Notes: generated from the sequence alone by a model not told the origin. Positions 33,888-44,137 are shown, numbered from the stretch's first letter. The stretch is DNA of 64,000 nucleotides from Scandinavium sp036409475 (GCF_036409475.1 NZ_JAYRCK010000005.1:124001-188000); one strand, 5' to 3'. Made by a program: numbers and translations.

Positions 33888-34804
33888 TGGCCTGGCTTCC
33901 CCTTAATCCCATTCCATTGAAAGACCGTATTTCAATGATTTTCCTGCAATATGGGCAGATAGACGTTATAGACAGTGCATTTGTGCTTATCGACAAAACA
34001 GGTGTGCGAACCCACATCCCGGTGGGGTCGGTCGCCTGTATCATGCTCGAACCGGGTACGCGAGTTTCTCACGCTGCGGTTCGTCTGGCGGCAACCGTGG
34101 GAACGTTATTGGTTTGGGTGGGGGAGGCCGGAGTACGTTTATATGCCTCGGGCCAGCCTGGCGGGGCGCGTTCGGACAAACTGCTCTATCAGGCCAAACT
34201 GGCGCTGGACGATGATTTGCGTCTGAAAGTGGTGCGTAAAATGTTTGAACTGCGCTTTGGTGAACCTGCGCCAACAAGGCGTTCTGTCGATCAGCTCCGT
34301 GGTATTGAAGGCAGCCGTGTGCGGGCGACATATGCTCTGTTGGCAAAACAGTATGGCGTAAAGTGGAACGGTCGTCGTTATGACCCGAAAGACTGGGAAA
34401 AGGGCGATACGGTCAATCAGTGTATAAGTGCAGCGACGTCATGCCTTTACGGTGTGACCGAAGCGGCGGTACTGGCGGCGGGATATGCCCCGGCCATCGG
34501 TTTTGTGCATACAGGAAAACCGCTGTCCTTTGTTTACGACATTGCCGACATTATCAAGTTTGACACGGTTGTACCTAAGGCGTTTGAAATCGCCCGTCAG
34601 GAGCCTTCAGAGCCAGACCGGGAAGTGAGGATCGCCTGTCGGGATATTTTCAGAAGCGGTAAGACGCTGGCAAAATTGATCCCGCTTATTGAGGACGTTC
34701 TCGCTGCCGGAGACATTACCCCTCCACCACCCCCGGCGGATGCGCAGCCGATCGCTATTCCATTACCGGTTTCTCTGGGTGATACCGGACACAGGAGTCA
34801 GTAA
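33887..34804 (+). CDS. cas1: CRISPR integrase Cas1
   Basis: Cas1, with Cas2, integrates prespacers at the leader end of the array. The 305-residue protein has the metal ligands in LRGIEGSRVRATYALLAKQYG (Glu, about 141), IGFVHTGKPLSFVYDIADIIK (His about 208 and Asp about 221) and ends in a flexible proline-rich tail PPPPPADAQP. All catalytic residues look intact, consistent with an array that has been active. Confidence 0.97.
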   Translation: MAWLPLNPIPLKDRISMIFLQYGQIDVIDSAFVLIDKTGVRTHIPVGSVACIMLEPGTRVSHAAVRLAATVGTLLVWVGEAGVRLYASGQPGGARSDKLLYQAKLALDDDLRLKVVRKMFELRFGEPAPTRRSVDQLRGIEGSRVRATYALLAKQYGVKWNGRRYDPKDWEKGDTVNQCISAATSCLYGVTEAAVLAAGYAPAIGFVHTGKPLSFVYDIADIIKFDTVVPKAFEIARQEPSEPDREVRIACRDIFRSGKTLAKLIPLIEDVLAAGDITPPPPPADAQPIAIPLPVSLGDTGHRSQ

Positions 34805-34806
34805 TT

Positions 34807-35091
34807 ATGGCGATGCTGGTTGTTGTTACTGAAAATGTACCTCACCGCCTGCGCGGCAGATTGGCGGTCTGGTTGCTTGAAGTTCGTGCAGGGGTTTATG
34901 TCGGTGATACCTCACACAAAACCCGAGAGATGATCTGGCAACAGATCCTGACGTTTGCGGAGGAGGGGAATGTGGTGATGGCATGGGCAACCAATACTGA
35001 ATCAGGGTTTGAGTTTCAGACCTGGGGAGAAAATCGACGCATGCCGGTAGATCTCGATGGGCTCAGGTTAGTTTCCTTTCTGCCTGTTTAA
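34807..35091 (+). CDS. cas2: CRISPR adaptation protein Cas2 (type I-E)
   Basis: A 94-residue Cas2e starting MAMLVVVTENVP and nearly identical to the E. coli protein (LRGRLAVWLLEVRAGVYVGD). It forms the central dimer of the Cas1-Cas2 integrase. It starts two bases after the cas1 stop. Its stop is followed directly by the CRISPR leader. Confidence 0.97.
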   Translation: MAMLVVVTENVPHRLRGRLAVWLLEVRAGVYVGDTSHKTREMIWQQILTFAEEGNVVMAWATNTESGFEFQTWGENRRMPVDLDGLRLVSFLPV

Positions 35092-35184
35092 AATCAACAG
35101 GTTAGGCTCTTTAAAAAATTGATATTCTTTGGTGGGAATATTTCCATGGGTAATTTCCTTTTAATTCAATGATCTATTTTTAGA
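35092..35184 (+). promoter_or_regulatory. CRISPR leader
   Basis: A 93-bp AT-rich segment between cas2 and the first repeat. AATCAA-CAGG-TTA at 35092-35104 matches the IHF consensus WATCAANNNNTTR, but it is 81-93 bases from the first repeat, farther than the E. coli leader IHF site. TTGATATTC near 35126 may belong to the array promoter. Confidence 0.7.
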
Positions 35185-38100
35185 GTGTTCCCCGCGCCAG
35201 CGGGGATAAACCGCGAGTTATTAGAGGCTTGGTGGTTGCTGTACGGTGTTCCCCGCGCCAGCGGGGATAAACCGAAACTGACCTCCTACGTGACTGCGGG
35301 CAAGCTGTGTTCCCCGCGCCAGCGGGGATAAACCGGATGTTGATCCGCACGATGAATATCTGTGCTGGTGTTCCCCGCGTGAGCGGGGATAAACCGCGTG
35401 AGCAGGAAATCCGCCGGCAGTTCGCAGCGTGTTCCCCGCGTGAGCGGGGATAAACCGGCGCACGCCGACTTTGAGGCGCTCTATCAGGCGTGTTCCCCGC
35501 GTGAGCGGGGATAAACCGGCACAGGCGCTGATTAACGCGCTGCAGGGTCAGTGTTCCCCGCGTCAGCGGGGATAAACCGGCCGCATTCAAACAGGCTGGG
35601 CAGGAGGGGGAGTGTTCCCCGCGTCAGCGGGGATAAACCGAGGCGCAACAATCAGCAGAATTTACGTACATAGTGTTCCCCGCGTCAGCGGGGATAAACC
35701 GAAAGTGGCACCAATCCCGGGTCTGTTTGAACAGTGTTCCCCGCGTCAGCGGGGATAAACCGCGTTTTGGTCTATTACGTTTGTGCTGCCGCGCGTGTTC
35801 CCCGCGTCAGCGGGGATAAACCGCCTAATTCAACGGCCCTTGCGGCGTTCCCCGGGTGTTCCCCGCGTCAGCGGGGATAAACCGACGCATCTGACGCGGA
35901 CGTCTGCCAAACAGGAGTGTTCCCCGCGTCAGCGGGGATAAACCGCGATCACGAGGTCTTCATATGCAGGCTGAGCGGTGTTCCCCGCGTGAGCGGGGAT
36001 AAACCGTCTACTTAACTTCATCTATGAGCAGTCGAACAGTGTTCCCCGCGTGAGCGGGGATAAACCGCAGAGGATTAATACGCACCAAGCAAGCCACCAG
36101 TGTTCCCCGCGTGAGCGGGGATAAACCGAGGCGCCACAATCTCAGGTGACGGAGTCGCCGGTGTTCCCCGCGTGAGCGGGGATAAACCGCATGGCGATGC
36201 AGCAGTAACAACGGACGGTAAGTGTTCCCCGCGTGAGCGGGGATAAACCGCCTAGTTTTCCGTACTTTACCAGCGTGGTATTGTGTTCCCCGCGTGAGCG
36301 GGGATAAACCGAACATTCAAGGATCTATGACCTGTCACCTGGGGTGTTCCCCGCGTGAGCGGGGATAAACCGCCTCCAGATACGCCGAACGCCGCCAAAT
36401 TTCCGTGTTCCCCGCGTGAGCGGGGATAAACCGGGTGGATTCTACGCCACTAACTTAAAACGATTGTGTTCCCCGCGTGAGCGGGGATAAACCGAAAAAA
36501 CAGAGTATTCATGGTTTCTCCATAGCGTGTTCCCCGCGTGAGCGGGGATAAACCGATGGCCTTCGCCGCGTTCTCCTCGTGAGCAATGTGTTCCCCGCGT
36601 GAGCGGGGATAAACCGATATTTTTTGACAAGTCAAGCGGAAAGAATCTGTGTTCCCCGCGTGAGCGGGGATAAACCGCATTACGGCGGAAACTACTCCGG
36701 ACCGGGCGCGTGTTCCCCGCGTGAGCGGGGATAAACCGCTGGTGGCGTTTGATAACAGGCTGCTGATGCTGTGTTCCCCGCGTGAGCGGGGATAAACCGG
36801 CCGTGGTCCAGTGGCCGCACAATATGAAACTGTGTTCCCCGCGTGAGCGGGGATAAACCGCGAGTCCGGCTTTACATCGCACCAATCGCACGGTGTTCCC
36901 CGCGTGAGCGGGGATAAACCGCAGAAATGCCAATGCAACGCCTGAAATGAATTGTGTTCCCCGCGTGAGCGGGGATAAACCGGGGCGAGCGAAATAATGC
37001 CAGTAGAAACAGCAGTGTTCCCCGCGTGAGCGGGGATAAACCGCGCATTGCTGATCTGGAGAAAGATGCTCAGGGGTGTTCCCCGCGTGAGCGGGGATAA
37101 ACCGGGGCGAGCGAAATAATGCCAGTAGAAACAGCAGTGTTCCCCGCGTGAGCGGGGATAAACCGCTATTTGCTGGACCGAGACAATTAACGAAGCAGTG
37201 TTCCCCGCGTGAGCGGGGATAAACCGCTGGCAGAACGCCTGCACGCCATCAAAGAACAGTGTTCCCCGCGTGAGCGGGGATAAACCGTCTTATAACAGTT
37301 TTATGTTATATGCCCCTGTGTGTTCCCCGCGTGAGCGGGGATAAACCGCAGCTTGACAGGTTGGGCGAAGAGAGGGGGGCGTGTTCCCCGCGTGAGCGGG
37401 GATAAACCGCCTAGAGCAGCGAATAACGTACAGTGAGCAGGGTGTTCCCCGCGTGAGCGGGGATAAACCGTGATCGATATAGCCAGGCACAGAATACGTT
37501 GGGTGTTCCCCGCGTGAGCGGGGATAAACCGTAGATTAAATTTAGCTAGCTGTTTTAGGCGCTGTGTTCCCCGCGTGAGCGGGGATAAACCGATTACATT
37601 CGCCCACTGGAGAGGATCCCCGGCTGTGTTCCCCGCGTGAGCGGGGATAAACCGGGTTCAGACGGGAACAGATTGCTGCTACGGAAGTGTTCCCCGCGTG
37701 AGCGGGGATAAACCGCAGTAATAGATGACACCCTGGTAGTTTTCGAAGTGTTCCCCGCGTGAGCGGGGATAAACCGCACAGACGGAAACAATACCCGGGC
37801 AATGATAGTGTTCCCCGCGTCAGCGGGGATAAACCGCGCAACGTCAATTTGCGCATCATCAAGGGAATGTGTTCCCCGCGTCAGCGGGGATAAACCGGTG
37901 GCGGGCGGCGTAACGATTTACGGTGGCCAGTGTTCCCCGCGTCAGCGGGGATAAACCGGTTATCGACATTACCGCCAAGCGCGAAGGCTTGTGTTCCCCG
38001 CGTCAGCGGGGATAAACCGCCCATCACCGGATCCCAAACGACGACGCGCTGGTGTTCCCCGCGTGAGCGGGGATAAACCGGCCCGAACATCCAGGAGCGG

Positions 38101-40032
38101 CAACGGGCAATAGTGTTCCCCGCGTGAGCGGGGATAAACCGGGCATCAGTATTAGTAATTGACATACCGAGCTGTGTTCCCCGCGTGAGCGGGGATAAAC
38201 CGCGCATATCAAGAGGCGCAAGTTGCTAAAGCTAGTGTTCCCCGCGTGAGCGGGGATAAACCGCCAGCATTGATAACAGCGTTAGAAAAGCGGCAGTGTT
38301 CCCCGCGTGAGCGGGGATAAACCGTGAATCATGACAGTGGGGGGTTCCACAAAAGAGTGTTCCCCGCGTGAGCGGGGATAAACCGAATACAAAAAATCGA
38401 GGTGAGGAGGGGGGATAGTGTTCCCCGCGTGAGCGGGGATAAACCGTGAGCGTTAAATTATCCGCATACGTCTGGGATGTGTTCCCCGCGTGAGCGGGGA
38501 TAAACCGCTGTTACGTGGAGCGGTACGGTCTGGATTTCTGTGTTCCCCGCGTGAGCGGGGATAAACCGCACGGCACGGTCAAGGACTTCGTGAAGTTCCG
38601 GTGTTCCCCGCGTGAGCGGGGATAAACCGCGATTACCAATCAGTGGTTAGTGGTGATAATGGTGTTCCCCGCGTGAGCGGGGATAAACCGCAAATTGTCG
38701 AGCTGCTCAACCAGTTATTCGCGTGTTCCCCGCGTGAGCGGGGATAAACCTGGTTTTCGTCATAATGCTCTCCGGTTATCTGCGTGTTCCCCGCGTGAGC
38801 GGGGATAAACCGCCAGATAGCCATCGCTGAAAAATCCCGCCGCAGTGTTCCCCGCGTGAGCGGGGATAAACCGCCGCCGTAAAAGCTGTTGCAAACACCG
38901 CGCAGGTGTTCCCCGCGTGAGCGGGGATAAACCGCGACATCGGTGAAAAAATTAGGCTGATTAGGGGTGTTCCCCGCGTGAGCGGGGATAAACCGGGATT
39001 GCGATCAGCAGCACCAGCCGGGCAACGGTGTTCCCCGCGTGAGCGGGGATAAACCGGGGATGATATGCGATTACCGGACAGCGTTCAGGTGTTCCCCGCG
39101 TGAGCGGGGATAAACCGCTGGCAGAACGCCTGCACGCCATCAAAGAACAGTGTTCCCCGCGTGAGCGGGGATAAACCGGCGCTGAATGAAGCTGTAGAAA
39201 ACTATCAATCGTGTTCCCCGCGTGAGCGGGGATAAACCGGGGGCAGCGAAATAATGCCAGTAGAAACAGCAGTGTTCCCCGCGTGAGCGGGGATAAACCG
39301 TAAAAACACAATCATCAACAACAATCACCGCAGTGTTCCCCGCGTGAGCGGGGATAAACCGCATCCATAGCAGATGTATCAAGCGGGTAATTAGTGTTCC
39401 CCGCGTGAGCGGGGATAAACCGACAGAAAAACTCAAGTTCATAGGTACACATCTGTGTTCCCCGCGTGAGCGGGGATAAACCGCAGGTACTGCAAAACAC
39501 ATTCCCAACAGCGACGTGTTCCCCGCGTGAGCGGGGATAAACCGGTTACCTGTCCAGTGCCGTTCGTTGGGAGAAAGTGTTCCCCGCGTGAGCGGGGATA
39601 AACCGCATGCAACTGCATGATGTACGGTTCAGTTAGCGTGTTCCCCGCGTGAGCGGGGATAAACCGAGAGTCAGAAGGTGATTTACCTCCGCCAGGGGGT
39701 GTTCCCCGCGTCAGCGGGGATAAACCGTTAGAATGAGAGCGCACGGCCACACCGCAAACGTGTTCCCCGCGCCAGCGGGGATAAACCGCCCATCACCGGA
39801 TCCCAAACGACGACGCGCTGGTGTTCCCCGCGCCAGCGGGGATAAACCGAATACTGGCGTTACGGTACTGCGCTTTAATCTGTGTTCCCCGCGCCAGCGG
39901 GGATAAACCGGCGACGGTGTTGAGTTGGCTCTTGGTACCCCTGTGTTCCCCGCGCCAGCGGGGATAAACCGCGTGGACATTGGGTATCGTTCAAGGCTCT
40001 CTGGTGTTCCCCGCGTTAGCGGGGATAAACAG
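35185..40032 (+). CRISPR. Type I-E CRISPR array, 80 repeats and 79 spacers
   Basis: Repeats of 29 bases start every 61 bases from 35185 to 40004 with no exception in my checks, so every spacer is 32 bases. The repeat is GTGTTCCCCGCG + loop + CGGGGATAAACCG, with a CCCCGC/GCGGGG stem. Loop variants occur in blocks: GCCA (1-3), GTGA (4-6), GTCA (7-13), GTGA (14-43), GTCA (44-47), GTGA (48-74), GTCA (75), GCCA (76-79) and GTTA (80). Repeat 59 ends in T instead of G, and repeat 80 ends ACAG, as a trailer repeat often does. Spacers 30 and 32 are identical and 67 is a two-base variant; 34 equals 65; 47 equals 76. The leader lies on the cas2 side. Confidence 0.98.
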
Positions 40033-40074
40033 CTATTGAGGTTCAGTCCTGGCATGGGCCGAGCAGGGGACAAA

Positions 40075-40200
40075 TTAAGCTTTCCTCATCTTCGTCAGTT
40101 CTTTCTCCAAAGGTGGTACAACTTTCACTGTATCGCGGCTACGGCGCCCAATGTGACCAGATAGTGTTTTTCGATGCATGATTAAGCAGCACGGTATTAT
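40075..40200 (-). pseudogene. Decayed 3' fragment of an iap-like gene
   Basis: On the minus strand, the codons from about 40170 down to the TAA at 40077-40075 read RKTLSGHIGRRSRD, then VKVVPPLEKELTKMRKA. This lines up with the end of the intact Iap at 46036 (DKTLPGRIERRGRD, then MLPLMKELAKVRKA). Upstream, similarity continues only in another frame (ELFSGDNTVLLN against TSWHNVQLDN) and then stops before the AraC gene. It is therefore a truncated, frameshifted remnant lying directly after the CRISPR array, where iap sits in E. coli. Confidence 0.75.
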
Positions 40201-40214
40201 CGCCGGAGAATAGT

Positions 40215-41048
40215 TCATTTCCTGAGTTGGCCGTACGGTGAACCCTGCACTTTGACATTCCTCGGCGGAACCCCAAATTCTTTGCGAAAACAGGTCGTGA
40301 ACCAGGAGTGATCGTCAAAACCACAATCCTGGGCGACAGACGTGATGGCTTTATTGCTGTAAAGCAGTTGGTAAAGTGCATTAAACAATCGGACTTTATT
40401 TAAATATCGCTGGGGTGACAGGCCCACATCTTTATCAAGATAGCGATGCATGGTTCGCACTGTAATGGAAAACTGTGAGGCCAGTTGTCCCCAGTCAATA
40501 TGTTCCTGATAATTGGCATGCAGCCAGCGAATTAATCTCAGGGTTCTTCTCTCGTTAGTATTGTTCTTGTCGTAAAAATAGCTGCAATGCCGCAGGTCTA
40601 CCAGCAGCCGTAAAAAAAGACTCTCTTGTTCAATGTATCCTTGGTGCTGGCTGGCAATTAATTTATCCAGTGCGTCGTTTATCATGCCTGCACTTTGTCT
40701 GTCTAAAAAACGGTGAATATGGTACGAGGCAAATTGTTTTGGGATTAAGGCTTCAAACCCTTTAATCAAATGGAAGTGGGCCGATGGCTGATAATAGATA
40801 TTAATCACGCTTAGGTTTTGAGTATGCTCATAGATTTGCTGGTCGGTGGCTTGGGTAAAAAAGAGCATTCGTGGATAAATAGTGTAAGGTTTCCCATTAA
40901 TAATATGCAGGCCGATACCATCAGCGATAAAGGTTATCTTGCTGAAATTAAAATTTGGTTTTGGTGAATAGTGTTGCGGAATGCGTGAGGTAATAATGAT
41001 GTTTTGATGCTCTGAGATAAAGTGATCTTGAGATGCCAGTTTATTCAT
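40215..41048 (-). CDS. AraC/XylS-family transcriptional regulator
   Basis: A 277-residue activator-like regulator with an N-terminal cupin-like ligand domain (about 25-100) and a C-terminal double helix-turn-helix (about 175-265: WGQLASQFSITVRTMHRYLDKDVGLSPQRYLNKVRL, split by the conserved glycine, and ITSVAQDCGFDDHSWFTTCFRKEFG). The ATG at 41048 is chosen over a TTG two codons upstream. It lies downstream of the PTS operon on the same strand, behind a hairpin, and most likely regulates it in response to the imported sugar or its phosphate. Confidence 0.88.
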   Translation of the reverse strand: MNKLASQDHFISEHQNIIITSRIPQHYSPKPNFNFSKITFIADGIGLHIINGKPYTIYPRMLFFTQATDQQIYEHTQNLSVINIYYQPSAHFHLIKGFEALIPKQFASYHIHRFLDRQSAGMINDALDKLIASQHQGYIEQESLFLRLLVDLRHCSYFYDKNNTNERRTLRLIRWLHANYQEHIDWGQLASQFSITVRTMHRYLDKDVGLSPQRYLNKVRLFNALYQLLYSNKAITSVAQDCGFDDHSWFTTCFRKEFGVPPRNVKVQGSPYGQLRK

Positions 41049-41102
41049 AATCAAGATGTATTCTTCAGGTTTTCTCTATTTACAGGGTATACACGCTATC
41101 AC

Positions 41103-41137
41103 ATAAAGGCTAAAGAGCTAAGCCCTTTAGCCTTTAT
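41103..41137. terminator. Hairpin between HPr-like gene and araC-type regulator
   Basis: ATAAAGGCTAAAG and CTTTAGCCTTTAT form a perfect 13-bp stem around AGCTAAGCC. It probably ends the PTS operon transcript on the minus strand, though the following U content is low. Confidence 0.65.
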
Positions 41138-41172
41138 TATTTGGGCAAAGTGATGATTAAAAACGCTAGCGA

Positions 41173-41439
41173 TTATTTTTCGCCAAACCCGGCGTCGAAC
41201 AAGGCTTTGATTTCTGAATAAACGGCTTGTTCATCTTCGCCATCACAAAAAACATCAACGCTTGCTCCGCCCGTTATTCCGGCAGTCATGAGTCCTATGA
41301 CGCTTTTTCCTTTTATGACCTTTTCTTTAAACAGAAACTCTACTTTTGCATGATGTCTGGAAACAACTTTAACGATGGCACTGGCTGGCCGGGCATGCAA
41401 ACCCGTCGTGTTGTTTACACGTAATGTTTCTCTAATCAT
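41173..41439 (-). CDS. HPr-family phosphocarrier protein
   Basis: An 88-residue HPr paralogue. The active histidine lies in GLHARPAS (about His16), and the GKSVIGLMTAGI stretch corresponds to the Ser46 region of HPr. It is not next to ptsI or crr and is the last gene of the PTS operon, so it is probably a dedicated phosphocarrier for the galactitol-type EII encoded upstream. AGGATGAG precedes the ATG. Confidence 0.9.
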   Translation of the reverse strand: MIRETLRVNNTTGLHARPASAIVKVVSRHHAKVEFLFKEKVIKGKSVIGLMTAGITGGASVDVFCDGEDEQAVYSEIKALFDAGFGEK

Positions 41440-41484
41440 TCAACTCATCCTGAAGTGAATAGGAATGCTGATGTCAGCTGTGGG

Positions 41485-42540
41485 TTACAGCCTGATTAAC
41501 ATATCGCTATGTCCTGTTTTGAAATATTCGTTCAACACAGTTTTCAACAAATAAGGTGCTTTCGGAATAGCATCAATGGTGTCACCCGCAATATGGGGAG
41601 TGAGCGTAACGTTATCCAGTTCCAACAAGGGATCGTTGTTTTCAATGGGTTCACACCAGCTGACATCCAGCGCAGCACCGGCGATGCGCTTATTCTGCAA
41701 TGCGTCGATCAAATCTTCTTTGCAGACGACGCCCGCTCTCGCGGTGTTGATGATATAGCTGCCAGGTTTCATTTTATTAAAGATGTCTTTATTGATCATC
41801 CCCTCTGTTTCGGGTGTTAAGCGCATGTGCAAAGACAAAATATCCGCTTGTGATACCACGCTTTCCAGAGGCAGAAGTTCCACCTGAATGCCTTCTTTGC
41901 TTAGCATGGCGGCTTCAATAAAGGGATCGTGAGCAATCACTTTTATGCCTAACGCATTGAGTCTTTTAGCCACTAATTTCCCAATGTAACCAAGCCCAAT
42001 CAGGCCTACCGTATGGTTAGCCAACACGGTTTTGAAGGCATCGTTAGAAAAGCTTTTACACCACTGACCCGTTTTAATCGCATGGTGAGCACGCGCGATA
42101 TTCCTGGTTTCGGCATACATCAGGCTGAGCGTGAAGTCTGCCACCGGCTCGGCGTTGCGGATCACATGAATGAGCGTAATGCCCTTCTGCTTCACGCTGT
42201 CCAGCGCAATATGCTCAAGGCCACCGCGACAGGTGCCAATCAGTTTCAGCTTATTGGCAGCTTGCAGCATGGCGTTTGATACGGGGGCAATGTGCACCAG
42301 AAGGTAATCCGCTTCACGCATCGCCTCGATAATGCCGTCTGGCACAGGAACCGCCTCAGGGCCATGCTTTTCTATTTGCAGTATTTTTGCCTGGAACGCT
42401 TCTTTATCCAGCTGTGAAAACCATTCGAACGTGGCGATGTCGAGCTCTTCGCCGTTTCGGCCAGCAAAATCAATGCCTTTGGCCGCATCCATTAACGTCG
42501 CACTGCTGACCAGCGCATCTCCCACTATGACCAGTTTCAT
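41485..42540 (-). CDS. D-isomer-specific 2-hydroxyacid dehydrogenase
   Basis: A 351-residue NAD-dependent dehydrogenase of the SerA/LdhA superfamily. The Rossmann motif VGLIGLGYIGKLVAKRL (about 172-188), the catalytic Arg in NTARAGVV (about 265), an acid in the CEP segment and His in TPHIAGDT (about 315) are all present. In the operon it could reduce or oxidise a 2-hydroxy/2-keto acid derived from the aldolase product. The substrate is unknown. Confidence 0.88.
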   Translation of the reverse strand: MKLVIVGDALVSSATLMDAAKGIDFAGRNGEELDIATFEWFSQLDKEAFQAKILQIEKHGPEAVPVPDGIIEAMREADYLLVHIAPVSNAMLQAANKLKLIGTCRGGLEHIALDSVKQKGITLIHVIRNAEPVADFTLSLMYAETRNIARAHHAIKTGQWCKSFSNDAFKTVLANHTVGLIGLGYIGKLVAKRLNALGIKVIAHDPFIEAAMLSKEGIQVELLPLESVVSQADILSLHMRLTPETEGMINKDIFNKMKPGSYIINTARAGVVCKEDLIDALQNKRIAGAALDVSWCEPIENNDPLLELDNVTLTPHIAGDTIDAIPKAPYLLKTVLNEYFKTGHSDMLIRL

Positions 42541-42545
42541 GGTTA

Positions 42546-43961
42546 TTATCCTTTTTCCGTAAGGGTTTTTTGTTCATCATTTACGCTGACCTGTCTTTCA
42601 AGATAAGCATGAATGGCCTCTCGTTTGATGCGCACGAAAAGATAGAACACGATGTAAACAATGACGCTAAGCGCAATATAAAGTGGGTTTTGCGTAAGGA
42701 AGATGAGGAATAACCCGCCCATAAGATGGTTAGTCATCACGGCAAAGCTGCAAATTAACAACGCGCCAGCCGGGAGAATCACGCCAACACTTTTGGCGAC
42801 GTCGGTGAAGACCGGAGCCACTGCGGTAATGATATATAACCCGCCAACGCACCAGATTGCGCCAGAAATAAGCGATTTAAAAATGTTGCCACCCGAGATA
42901 GCGATAATAAGTTCAATCATATACGGGATAGCAATCAGGTCGACCATGGGGAGCGTCTGATTACCGGGTAAGATAATGGCCAAAATAAAGATGACAGGAA
43001 TAAGCAACATTCCGGTCAGTAAGGTGGCGGATTCGCCATAGCCTGCGGCATCGTTAATCGCCAGATACCAGACCCGATTCTGGCCACTGCTTTTGGCGGT
43101 TTTTCTGGAGGCATCGGTGAGGGTGGTGAAGGCTGAGGCGAAAACCCCGGCGATTTTAGGGAAGATGCACATCACGGCTGCTGTGGCGATCCCCACTTTG
43201 CAGACTTCACCCCAGGCTTCTAAGGTCTCCAGGCGCGTATAGTTGCCGGCAAGCCCAATTAAGCAGCCTAATACCAGGCCCAGACTGATGGGCTCGCCCA
43301 TAAAACCTAATTTTTGCTGTAAGGTTTCCGGGTTCCATTTAACTTTGTTGGCGCCTAACTTATTAAGGATCCAGTCGACGACAATAGCTAAGGGAACTGA
43401 GCAGACATGGTGTGGAGCCGTCATGGTGCACCCGGGGTAGCCATAGTAGGTAGACCAGCGTTTGGCGACAATTTCGGAACAGACCAAAGAATATAAATTC
43501 GACAACAGCATCAAACCAATGGCCAAATAAATGTTGCCCGTTGCGATATAGAGCATTGACCCCCAGAGCATAAAGGAAAAGTTATTCCACATGTCTGAGG
43601 GCATAAAGATATTCGTAAAGCGGGTGATAAATAAAATTGTCTGAAACAGGAGCCCGAGGCCCAAAAAAATCATCCCAACATTGGTTGAGTAGGCGACAAC
43701 GCTGGTTGCCTGCCAGCCGGTGTCCAGAATACGCAACGAAATGCCTGATGTTTCCACCATACGGGTGATGACGGGAGTGACGACAGGCGTATAGGCACCA
43801 ATCAGCATGCCGAAGCCGGTTAAACCAATACCGGCATTCAAGCCTGCTTTCAGTGCCTTTTTATGATTCACCTTCATAATCAGCGCGATGATATAAATGA
43901 TAAATGGAACAATTATCGCCGCGCCAAAGGAGTTCATAATTTTCGACAGAAGATCTAACAT
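42546..43961 (-). CDS. PTS EIIC, galactitol family
   Basis: A 471-residue integral membrane EIIC of the galactitol (GatC/SgcC) family with about ten to twelve hydrophobic segments. The N-terminal FGAAIIVPFIIYIIALIMKV and AGLNAGIGLTGFGMLIG are characteristic of that family. It works with the separate EIIB (44138) and EIIA (45299) encoded upstream in the same operon. It imports and phosphorylates a polyol or ketose whose identity is not evident. It ends five bases before the dehydrogenase gene. Confidence 0.92.
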   Translation of the reverse strand: MLDLLSKIMNSFGAAIIVPFIIYIIALIMKVNHKKALKAGLNAGIGLTGFGMLIGAYTPVVTPVITRMVETSGISLRILDTGWQATSVVAYSTNVGMIFLGLGLLFQTILFITRFTNIFMPSDMWNNFSFMLWGSMLYIATGNIYLAIGLMLLSNLYSLVCSEIVAKRWSTYYGYPGCTMTAPHHVCSVPLAIVVDWILNKLGANKVKWNPETLQQKLGFMGEPISLGLVLGCLIGLAGNYTRLETLEAWGEVCKVGIATAAVMCIFPKIAGVFASAFTTLTDASRKTAKSSGQNRVWYLAINDAAGYGESATLLTGMLLIPVIFILAIILPGNQTLPMVDLIAIPYMIELIIAISGGNIFKSLISGAIWCVGGLYIITAVAPVFTDVAKSVGVILPAGALLICSFAVMTNHLMGGLFLIFLTQNPLYIALSVIVYIVFYLFVRIKREAIHAYLERQVSVNDEQKTLTEKG

Positions 43962-44104
43962 TTTCCCCTCTCATGCTTCTTGTGATCAGAATTAAGCTGA
44001 GAACGGTTGACTGTTCAGCAACGCTTTCTGATGAATAGATAAAATCTACAGAGATCGTAAGCTGCAACAAAACAGCAGAGTGCAGCGTCGGGTAGACACG
44101 CTTT

Positions 44105-44128
44105 CTCCATAAACTGAGGTTTATGGAG
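44105..44128. other. Intercistronic hairpin between EIIB and EIIC genes
   Basis: CTCCATAAAC-TGAG-GTTTATGGAG is a perfect 10-bp stem in the 176-bp gap. With no U run it is more likely an mRNA-stability or partial-attenuation element than a terminator. Confidence 0.6.
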
Positions 44129-44137
44129 ATGTCGTGA

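Noticed and set aside
35092..35104. IHF consensus match as the functional leader IHF site
   Set aside because: The match is good, but it lies 81-93 bases from the first repeat, outside the 9-35 base zone used in E. coli. Noted in the leader entry but not claimed as functional.
35180..40073. Minus-strand ORFs of 60-260 codons across the CRISPR array, with repeated GLSPLTRGT and RFIPAHAGNT peptides
   Set aside because: They are translations of the 29-base repeats; the 61-base period cycles through the three frames. No start signals or independent homology.
41173..41439. Assignment of the HPr-like gene as ptsH
   Set aside because: There is no ptsI or crr beside it, and the sequence around the active histidine and serine differs from enteric HPr; it is an operon-specific paralogue.
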